Both the position numbers and the translations under genes were made by a program. From Arthrobacter sp. (GTDB lineage: Bacteria > Actinomycetota > Actinomycetes > Actinomycetales > Micrococcaceae): a stretch of DNA of 6,967 nt. Positions within the stretch are counted from its first letter, which is position 1. Every line of letters begins with the position of its first letter. Of the stretch, positions 1 to 4,741 are shown piece by piece. The stretch covers positions 1-6,967 of the forward strand of contig JAODMA010000222.1 in the NCBI GenBank assembly GCA_025464545.1, written 5' to 3'. The notes beneath the pieces were generated by a model that searched no databases, had not been told where the DNA came from, and worked only from the letters and a program-made list of their open reading frames with translations.

Positions 1-6
1 ACGCCG

Positions 7-39
7 AAAGGCGGGCGGGGGCGCTTGCCCCTGCCCGCC
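7..39 (-). terminator. Rho-independent terminator of the iron-binding lipoprotein gene
   Basis: Positions 10-22 and 27-39 form a 13-bp GC-rich stem with one mismatch (17/32) and a 4-nt loop. Read on the minus strand, the stem lies about 52 nt past the stop codon of the iron-binding gene and is followed at once by TTT (complement of 7-9), a short U-run. On the plus strand no T-run follows, so it is oriented for the minus-strand gene. If permease and ATPase genes lie further left, this stem could lower their expression relative to the binding protein; that part is inference. Confidence 0.7.
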
Positions 40-47
40 GTCGTCGT

Positions 48-69
48 GTCCCCGGAGGTTCCCGGGGAC
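48..69 (-). repeat. Second hairpin downstream of the iron-binding gene
   Basis: A perfect 8-bp inverted repeat, GTCCCCGG (48-55) and CCGGGGAC (62-69), encloses a 6-nt loop. It sits between the stop codon at 92-94 and the terminator stem at 10-39. It has no U-run on either strand, so alone it is not a convincing terminator. It may protect the mRNA 3' end or help the terminator that follows. Confidence 0.45.
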
Positions 70-91
70 GCCAGCTTGATTGCCACTGTGG

Positions 92-1150
92 TTACAGGAG
101 CCCTGCCTGGGTCATCAGCTCGGTGACCTTGGCGGAATTGAGCTTGGCCGGATCCACGACGGGGGCCTGCAGCTCCGTCAGCGGAACGAGCTTCTCGTTG
201 GCCGGAACACGGGAGGCGATGGCGTACTCGAAAGAGGTGCCCTTCTGCAGGATCTCCTGGCCCTTCTTGCCGGTGATGAACTTGACGAACGCCTGGGCCG
301 CGGCCGCGTTCTTGGAAGAGTTCAGGACTCCGCCGCCGGACACGGAGACGAAGGCGCCCGGATCCTGGTTCTTGAAGTAGTACGGGGTGACGTTCTTGGA
401 GTTCTCGCCGGTCTTGGCCTGGTCACCGTAGTAGTAGTAGTGGTAGATCAGGGCGGCGTCCACTTCGCCGGCGTTGACGGCCTTCATGGCGGCGCTGTTG
501 CCCTTGTAGGACTTGTAGTTATCCTTCATGCCCATGAGCCATTCCTCGGCGGCTGCTTCGCCCTTGAGTTCCAGCAGGGCAGAGACGATCGCCTGGAAGT
601 CGGCGCCGGACGGCGACGCCGCCCACTTGCCCTTCCACTCAGGCTTGGCCAGATCCAGCATTGACTTCGGCAGCTGGTCTTCGGTCAGCTTGGCTTTGTC
701 ATAGACCAGGACGGTGGAGCGGGCGGCGATGCCGGTCCACTTGCTGGTGGAGGGACGGAATTCGGCCGGCACCTGGTCGATCGTGGCCTTTTCAACATCC
801 GCGAACAGCCCGGCGTTTTCCACCTGGGCCATCGCCGGGGAGTTCTCGGTCAGGAACACATCCGCCGGGGAGGCCGCACCCTCCTGGATGATCTGGTTCG
901 ACATTTCCGTGTCCGAACCCTGCCGTAGCGTGACCTTGACGCCGGTTTCCGCGGTGAAGGCGTCCACCCACTCCTTTGTCAGCGATTCATGCTGGGCGTT
1001 GTAAACCGTGATTTCGCCGGAGACCTTCCCCTCAGTGGCGGCGCTGCTGCTGGGGGCGGTGGAGGACGTGCCGGAGCCACAGGCTGCCAGGCCGAGCGCG
1101 GCGGTGGCGGCAAGTACAATGCCTGCCAGCGCGTTGTTGCGGATCTTCAT
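92..1150 (-). CDS. FbpA-like Fe(3+) ABC transporter substrate-binding lipoprotein
   Basis: This 352-residue protein is a class of periplasmic-type binding protein that captures ferric iron outside the membrane and passes it to an ABC permease. A lipoprotein signal is clear: charged start MKIRN, a hydrophobic stretch at 8-21, and lipobox LAAC with the lipidated Cys24. The Ser/Thr/Ala linker runs to about 40. Iron ligands of the FbpA family have counterparts in His54 (YNAQH), Glu102 (TEN) and Tyr238-Tyr239 in IYHYYYYGD; the His-Glu spacing of 48 equals that in Haemophilus FbpA as I recall it. The C-terminal DPGAFVSVSGGGVL and QAPVV...QAGLL blocks also match Neisseria FbpA from memory. A weak AGAAAG Shine-Dalgarno lies 6-7 nt before the ATG. 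No permease or ATPase gene is in view; they may lie left of the window. Iron control is supported by the iron box upstream. Family call is firm; ferric iron rather than another ligand is very likely. Confidence 0.93.
   Translation of the reverse strand: MKIRNNALAGIVLAATAALGLAACGSGTSSTAPSSSAATEGKVSGEITVYNAQHESLTKEWVDAFTAETGVKVTLRQGSDTEMSNQIIQEGAASPADVFLTENSPAMAQVENAGLFADVEKATIDQVPAEFRPSTSKWTGIAARSTVLVYDKAKLTEDQLPKSMLDLAKPEWKGKWAASPSGADFQAIVSALLELKGEAAAEEWLMGMKDNYKSYKGNSAAMKAVNAGEVDAALIYHYYYYGDQAKTGENSKNVTPYYFKNQDPGAFVSVSGGGVLNSSKNAAAAQAFVKFITGKKGQEILQKGTSFEYAIASRVPANEKLVPLTELQAPVVDPAKLNSAKVTELMTQAGLL
428..445 (-). repeat. Trinucleotide run encoding the tyrosine cluster of the iron-binding protein
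   Basis: The plus strand reads four GTA units at 428-439, then GTG and GTA. On the coding strand this gives TAC CAC TAC TAC TAC TAC, residues Tyr236-His237-Tyr238 to Tyr241. It coincides with the expected iron-ligand tyrosine pair of the FbpA family. All five tyrosines use the same codon, so the tract could gain or lose whole codons by slippage without a frameshift. Confidence 0.6.
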
Positions 1151-1189
1151 GGGGCTACTTTCTACAAGGAATTCGTCAGGGGTCCCGCG

Positions 1190-1205
1190 TCCCCGTGAGC
1201 GGGGA
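1190..1205 (-). other. Small hairpin in the predicted 5' leader of the iron-binding gene
   Basis: TCCCCG (1190-1195) and CGGGGA (1200-1205) form a perfect 6-bp stem with a 4-nt loop. If transcription starts near 1224, it falls about 20 nt into the leader and 40 nt before the start codon. It resembles no riboswitch I know, and its role, if any, may be mRNA stability. Confidence 0.3.
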
Positions 1206-1207
1206 AC

Positions 1208-1226
1208 TTAGGGCATGCTCACTAAG
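1208..1226. promoter_or_regulatory. Possible weak second iron box
   Basis: Aligned with the 19-bp DtxR/IdeR consensus TTAGGTTAGSCTAACCTAA, this stretch matches at 12 of 19 positions by hand count, including the leading TTAGG and the central GCT. It begins 26 bp from the strong iron box and spans the predicted transcription start (about 1224), where a bound repressor would block initiation. The match is marginal and could be chance. Confidence 0.3.
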
Positions 1227-1230
1227 AAAA

Positions 1231-1260
1231 ACTGTAGGTTAGCCAAACCTAAGCGACCAA
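1231..1260 (-). promoter_or_regulatory. Predicted sigma-70-type promoter of the iron-binding gene
   Basis: On the minus strand, TTGGTC (complement of 1255-1260) serves as the -35 and TACAGT (complement of 1231-1236) as the -10, 18 bp apart. Each matches its consensus at four or more of six positions. Transcription would start near 1224, giving a leader of about 74 nt. The iron box occupies the spacer and part of the -10, as expected of a repressed promoter. Confidence 0.5.
1234..1252. promoter_or_regulatory. DtxR/IdeR-type iron box
   Basis: The 19-bp site GTAGGTTAGCCAAACCTAA matches the DtxR/IdeR consensus TTAGGTTAGSCTAACCTAA at 17 of 19 positions; only the first and twelfth bases differ. 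It lies 84-102 bp upstream of the iron-binding gene's ATG and overlaps its predicted -10 and spacer. Established knowledge: Fe(2+)-loaded DtxR/IdeR represses uptake genes from such sites. The expected result is expression only when iron is scarce. This also supports the iron assignment of the gene. Confidence 0.85.
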
Positions 1261-1275
1261 GCCGAGGGCCGCTTA

Positions 1276-1291
1276 AGTGATCAGGATCACA
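1276..1291. promoter_or_regulatory. CRP/GlxR-type cyclic-AMP receptor site
   Basis: The stretch contains a perfect palindrome, GTGATC-AG-GATCAC (1277-1290). Compared with the CRP/GlxR consensus TGTGA-N6-TCACA, nine of ten defined bases agree. Its centre (1283.5) is about 60 bp upstream of the predicted start of the iron-binding gene, near the -61.5 position used in class I CRP activation. GlxR-type regulators are widespread in actinobacteria, so a carbon- or cAMP-linked input to iron uptake is plausible. It lies 25 bp past the GH76 stop codon, so it cannot serve that gene's promoter. Confidence 0.55.
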
Positions 1292-1324
1292 CGAATTACG
1301 ACACTATGGCGTGACTTAATTCGT
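1291..1324 (-). terminator. Inverted repeat spanning the end of the GH76 gene, possible weak terminator
   Basis: ACGAATTA (1291-1298) and TAATTCGT (1317-1324) are perfect inverted repeats. Inside them, CAC (1302-1304) and GTG (1311-1313) can pair, with two mismatches between the stems and a 6-nt loop. The stem includes the GH76 TAA stop (1316-1318). No strong U-run follows on the minus strand, and the outer stem is AT-rich, so termination would be weak. It could instead be a regulator site, since it abuts the CRP-type palindrome. Confidence 0.35.
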
Positions 1325-2563
1325 CCCCTTGCTTTCCGGGGGCGCGGCGGCCGCTGCCGCTCCCGCAGCCCGGCCGTCGGCCCTTCCGGCAATTGCCGCG
1401 GCCGCCTCCAGCACCGTCCAGGCCTGGAGCTGGGTGGAAAGTTCGACGGCGGTGCCGGGTGGATAGCTGCGGCGCGCCGGCAGTTCCGGCAGGGCGGAGA
1501 AGATCAGCCGGCTGCCCCTGCGCGCCAGGGGGTCGTCGGCCGAGAGGATGCGCCGGCCCTCCCAGAATGCCTCGGCGGTGTCGTTCACCAGCGCGGCGGC
1601 CGTGGCGCGGGTCGCGGCCGGAAGCCGGCCGTCGACGGCGGCCAGCGCCAGGTACCGGACCAGGATGCCGGTGAAGAGCCCGCCGTCGCCGTTTCCTTCG
1701 CCGCGAAGGACGGTAGCGGTGCGCCCCAACAGCGGGGCGGGCAAGGTGAGGCTGCGGGCCACCGCTGCCACCAGGCTGGACGCGCGCTCCAGGTTGGCGG
1801 CACCACCGAGCTCCAGCAGGGCACCGAGGACGGGGCCCTGGTTGTAGGTATAAATCGCACCTTCCAGCGCCACCTCGCCCGCGCCGGAGATGCGTAGGCC
1901 GTCCTGGTACAGGCCTTGCTCCGGGTCGTACAGCCGTGCGTCCAGCCAATCCAGCAGGGCCTGAGCCTTGGCCGGATTGCCGTTGCGGGCGTAGTACAGC
2001 GCCACCGGCGCGGTTGCGGGGGTGTTCTTGAAGTCCCGTTTCTTGCTCCAGAAGGTGCCGCCGCCGAGGTCATCGGTGGAAGCGGAATCAAACTGCAGGG
2101 TGAGGCGTTCCAGCGCCCTGGCGTTCCGGCGCCGTCCGGCCGGGTTGCGCGTTTTTTCAGCCAGGTCCTCCAGCCGATGGCTGGCGAGGGCCAGCCAGGC
2201 CATGTCGTCGAAATAGTCGTTGACGAATGTGAGGAAGTTGCGCAGCCGGATGCCGGTGACCAGCCGGGAGGCGAGCTGGCCGGCGCTCGGCCGGTTCGCG
2301 CCGTCAAACCGGAGTTCGGGCTGGCTGTCGCTGCCCAGTTCCCGGCGGCCGGTGTCCACCAGGCAGTCCAGATACTGCGCCTGCCACCAGTAGTGCCACG
2401 GCCGGAACAGGTTCTTCAGCCGGCCCGAGGGCCGCACGATCGCGGCAATGTGCGTCCCCGGCAGGAAGAACAGCCGCTGCCCGAAAAGCCTGGTCACCGA
2501 ACGGGCGGCTTCGTCCGCGCGGAACGACCAGTTGGGGGCTGCGGAGGCATCTGCTGGGGTCAT
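1316..2563 (-). CDS. Glycoside hydrolase family 76 (alpha-1,6-mannanase-like) protein
   Basis: This 415-residue protein carries hallmarks of GH76, an (alpha/alpha)6-barrel family that cleaves alpha-1,6-mannan: the adjacent catalytic aspartates in NDYFDDMAWLALA (Asp119-Asp120), FWSKKRDFKNTPATAPVAL at 171-189, IYTYNQGPVLGALLEL at 237-252, and GDGGLFTGILVRYLA at 292-306. The C-terminal 25 or so residues are an Ala-rich low-complexity tail. The N-terminus (MTPADASAAPNWSF) has no hydrophobic core or lipobox, so a cytoplasmic location is suggested, unusual for a polysaccharidase. A substrate such as mannosylated glycolipid, lipomannan fragments or imported oligosaccharide is possible but unproven. 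The start has no strong Shine-Dalgarno; TAGGCT ends 6 nt before the ATG, which would suit a leaderless transcript. The gene points toward the iron-binding gene but is separated by 165 bp with its own promoter, so no functional link is implied. Confidence 0.88.
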   Translation of the reverse strand: MTPADASAAPNWSFRADEAARSVTRLFGQRLFFLPGTHIAAIVRPSGRLKNLFRPWHYWWQAQYLDCLVDTGRRELGSDSQPELRFDGANRPSAGQLASRLVTGIRLRNFLTFVNDYFDDMAWLALASHRLEDLAEKTRNPAGRRRNARALERLTLQFDSASTDDLGGGTFWSKKRDFKNTPATAPVALYYARNGNPAKAQALLDWLDARLYDPEQGLYQDGLRISGAGEVALEGAIYTYNQGPVLGALLELGGAANLERASSLVAAVARSLTLPAPLLGRTATVLRGEGNGDGGLFTGILVRYLALAAVDGRLPAATRATAAALVNDTAEAFWEGRRILSADDPLARRGSRLIFSALPELPARRSYPPGTAVELSTQLQAWTVLEAAAAIAGRADGRAAGAAAAAAPPESKGTN

Positions 2564-2576
2564 GGATCCAGCCTAA

Positions 2577-2593
2577 CGGCGGCAGCGCCGCCG
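2577..2593. repeat. Perfect GC hairpin just upstream of the GH76 start
   Basis: CGGCGGC (2577-2583) and GCCGCCG (2587-2593) form a 7-bp stem with a 3-nt loop, 13 bp before the GH76 ATG. If the GH76 mRNA begins upstream, the hairpin would crowd the ribosome landing site; if the mRNA is leaderless, it lies in the promoter. GC-rich repeats of this size also arise by chance in such DNA. Confidence 0.35.
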
Positions 2594-2629
2594 GAGCGGG
2601 ATCTGCGGGGAGGTGCGGGACGCCCGTAT

Positions 2630-2650
2630 TTCAGTTAACCTGAACTAACT
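2630..2650. promoter_or_regulatory. Inverted-repeat operator candidate in the divergent GH76/beta-oxidation spacer
   Basis: Two overlapping palindromes are visible: TTCAG-N5-CTGAA (2630-2644) and AGTTA-N8-TAACT (2633-2650). The stretch is AT-rich inside a GC-rich spacer and sits 44-64 bp upstream of the dehydrogenase ATG. TetR- and GntR-type regulators of acyl-CoA degradation operons often bind sites of this size. I do not recognise the exact sequence as a known operator, and no regulator gene is present. No clear -35/-10 pair could be assigned for either divergent gene. Confidence 0.4.
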
Positions 2651-2682
2651 CGTGTTCCGCGGCCGGGAGCAGGTTCACCATC

Positions 2683-2690
2683 AAGGAGGA
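2683..2690 (+). promoter_or_regulatory. Strong Shine-Dalgarno that fixes the dehydrogenase start
   Basis: AAGGAGGA ends 3 nt before the ATG at 2694. It is an almost perfect anti-16S match and favours this start over an in-frame GTG at 2652, which would add 14 residues not seen in the family. Confidence 0.8.
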
Positions 2691-2693
2691 TGC

Positions 2694-3527
2694 ATGGACA
2701 TCAAAGGTACTGTTGCGCTGGTTACCGGCGGGGCCTCCGGCCTGGGGGCGGCGACCGCGCGGCGGCTCTTCGAGGCGGGTGCCTCCGTGGTGCTGCTGGA
2801 CCTCCCGGGATCGGCCGGGGAGGCGTTCGCGGCGGAACTGAATGCCCGGGATGCGCTGCAGCCCGGCTCTCCGGCAACCACTGCTCCCGCGCATCCGGGC
2901 AACGAGGCCGTCTTTGTTCCCGCGGACGTGACCAATGAGGACCAGGTGCAGGCCGCCGTCGACGTGGCCGTCGCCCTGGGGCCGTTGCGGATCGTGGTGA
3001 ACTGCGCCGGGATCGCCACCCCGGGCAAGGTGCTGGGCCGCGACGGCGTGCTACCGCTGGAGCACTTCACCCGCGTCATCCAGATCAACCTCGTGGGCAC
3101 CTTCAACGTGATCCGGCTTGCCGCGGCAGCAATGGCGGCCACCGAGCCTGCGGTGACCGGTCTCGGCGGCCCGGAGCGTGGCGTCATCATCAACACCGCC
3201 TCCGTCGCGGCCTTCGACGGCCAGATCGGCCAGCCCGCCTACGCCGCCTCCAAAGGGGCCGTGGCCGCCATGACGCTGCCGATCGCCCGGGAACTGGCGC
3301 GCTCACTGGTCCGCGTCGTCACCATCGCGCCCGGCATCTTCGAGACGCCGATGATGGCCGGCCTGCCGCAGGAGGCCCAGGACTCGCTGGGCCACCAGGT
3401 GCCCCACCCCTCCCGACTGGGGAGGCCGGCCGAGTACGCAAACCTTGTTGCGCACATTGTGGACAACGCCATGCTCAACGGCGAGACCATCCGCCTCGAC
3501 GGCGCCATCCGGATGGGGCCCAAGTGA
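2694..3527 (+). CDS. HSD10-like short-chain 3-hydroxyacyl-CoA dehydrogenase
   Basis: This 277-residue short-chain dehydrogenase/reductase is expected to oxidise 3-hydroxyacyl-CoA to 3-ketoacyl-CoA with NAD+. Visible: nucleotide motif TGGASGLG (11-18), Asp36 at the end of strand beta-2 favouring NAD over NADP, NCAG (103-106), Asn132, catalytic Ser170, and Tyr183/Lys187 in YAASK. The C-terminus, [15 protein letters not shown] and [15 protein letters not shown] (238-275), closely resembles human HSD17B10 as I recall it, which acts on short and 2-methyl-branched substrates in isoleucine breakdown. It is longer than the roughly 260-residue human enzyme, mainly through a Pro/Ala-rich insert at about 50-70. 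It heads an operon; its TGA overlaps the next gene's ATG. The FabG-type biosynthetic role is less likely. Exact chain-length preference is not readable from sequence. Confidence 0.9.
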   Translation: MDIKGTVALVTGGASGLGAATARRLFEAGASVVLLDLPGSAGEAFAAELNARDALQPGSPATTAPAHPGNEAVFVPADVTNEDQVQAAVDVAVALGPLRIVVNCAGIATPGKVLGRDGVLPLEHFTRVIQINLVGTFNVIRLAAAAMAATEPAVTGLGGPERGVIINTASVAAFDGQIGQPAYAASKGAVAAMTLPIARELARSLVRVVTIAPGIFETPMMAGLPQEAQDSLGHQVPHPSRLGRPAEYANLVAHIVDNAMLNGETIRLDGAIRMGPK

Positions 3528-4741
3528 TGCAGGCCGGACTCGCCCCCGGCTCACCGTCGACGGAGGATCTGCCGGCCGCCGACTTCTTCGACTTCGAATC
3601 CCTGCTCAGCGACACGGAGCAGGCGAAGCTGGCGGAGCTACGTGGGTTCCTGGCCCGGGAAGTGGCACCGTTCGCCACGGACTGGTGGAACGAGGCCGAA
3701 TTCCCTGCGCACATCCTGCCCAAGCTGGCCGCCCTGGAACTCAGCGCCCCGGCCCAGCGCGGCTACAGCAATCTGTTCGCAGGGCTGGTTATCGCGGAGA
3801 TGACCCGGGTGGATACTTCCCTGGCGACGTTCTTCCTGGTCCACCACGACCTTTTTGTTGAATCCCTCTACGGCTTTGGCTCCGAGGAACAGAAGGCCCG
3901 CCTTCTCCAGGACGCCACCACCCTGCGGACCACGGGCGCCTTCGCGCTCACCGAACCGGAGCACGGCTCGGACGTTGCCGGCGGGATGGAGACCCGGGCA
4001 CGGCGCGTTCCCGGGGGAGCGGCGGACGGCGGCGACTGCTGGGTGCTCAACGGCGCCAAGCGCTGGATCGGCAACGGGACGTTCTGTGACTACATGCTCG
4101 TGTGGGCGCGCGACGAGGCGGACGGCGGCATCCGCGGCTTCATCGTGGACGCAGCGCTGCCCGGGGTGCGCCGGAGCAGGATCGAGAACAAGATCGCCCT
4201 GCGCACGGTGCAGAACGCCGACATCGTGTTCGAGGACGTCCGGGTAGCGGAGGCGGATCGTTTCGCGGGCATCAACAGCTTCGAGGACACGAACGAGCTG
4301 CTGCGCGGCTCGCGGATCATGGTCGCGTGGCAGGGCGTCGGGCAGCAGTTGGCCGCGTTCGATGTCGCCCGGCAGTACGCCGTGGAACGCCAGCAGTTCG
4401 GTCGGCCGCTGGCGAAGTTCCAGCTCGTCCAGCAGCAGCTCGTGACGATGCTCGGCAACGCCGTGGCGAGCATGGGCATGATGGTCCGGATTGCCCAGCT
4501 CCAGGAGCAGGGCGCCGCGGACATGCCCCAGGTGGCGCTGGCCAAGTCCTATGTCAGCGCCCGGATGCGTGAAACCGTGGCGATGGGCCGGTCCTTGCTC
4601 GGCGGCAACGGGATTGTCACCGACTACCGGATGGCCAAGATCTTCTGCGACGCCGAGGCGATCTACACCTACGAGGGCTCGTATGAGATCAACACGCTGA
4701 TCGTGGGCCGCGCCGTCACCGGGGTGTCCGCGATCGTCTAG
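3527..4741 (+). CDS. Acyl-CoA dehydrogenase-fold protein, ACX4/glutaryl-CoA dehydrogenase-like subgroup
   Basis: The 404-residue flavoprotein should introduce the alpha-beta double bond into acyl-CoA. Visible: FALTEPEHGSDVAGG (138-152) at the flavin/substrate site, RWIGNGTF (179-186), ERQQFGRPLAKFQLVQ (287-302), GGNGI (359-363), and YEGSYEIN with probable catalytic base Glu383. The C-terminal INTLIVGRAVTGVSAIV and the NSFEDT...MVAWQ segment (250-269) recall plant peroxisomal short-chain oxidase ACX4 more than ordinary dehydrogenases. The glutaryl-binding Arg of glutaryl-CoA dehydrogenase (after RVDS) is absent here, where RVDTSLATF stands (94-102), so glutaryl-CoA is an unlikely substrate. 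Whether electrons go to ETF or to oxygen cannot be told. The ATG at 3527 overlaps the preceding TGA (TGATG), with a weak GGATGGGG 8 nt ahead, implying translational coupling; an in-frame GTG at 3524 is a possible alternative. The stop is shared as CTAG with the opposing gene. Confidence 0.9.
   Translation: MQAGLAPGSPSTEDLPAADFFDFESLLSDTEQAKLAELRGFLAREVAPFATDWWNEAEFPAHILPKLAALELSAPAQRGYSNLFAGLVIAEMTRVDTSLATFFLVHHDLFVESLYGFGSEEQKARLLQDATTLRTTGAFALTEPEHGSDVAGGMETRARRVPGGAADGGDCWVLNGAKRWIGNGTFCDYMLVWARDEADGGIRGFIVDAALPGVRRSRIENKIALRTVQNADIVFEDVRVAEADRFAGINSFEDTNELLRGSRIMVAWQGVGQQLAAFDVARQYAVERQQFGRPLAKFQLVQQQLVTMLGNAVASMGMMVRIAQLQEQGAADMPQVALAKSYVSARMRETVAMGRSLLGGNGIVTDYRMAKIFCDAEAIYTYEGSYEINTLIVGRAVTGVSAIV

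Noticed and set aside
80..664. A 194-codon plus-strand open frame opposite the iron-binding gene.
   Set aside because: Its Gly/Leu/Val-rich translation is antisense to the FbpA-like protein and matches no family I know.
1916..2638. A 240-codon plus-strand open frame opposite the GH76 gene.
   Set aside because: There is no recognisable domain or ribosome-binding site, and the opposite strand encodes all GH76 blocks.
2652..2693. A GTG start adding 14 residues to the HSD10-like dehydrogenase.
   Set aside because: The perfect Shine-Dalgarno at 2683-2690 would lie inside the extension, and the Rossmann strand begins right after the ATG at 2694.
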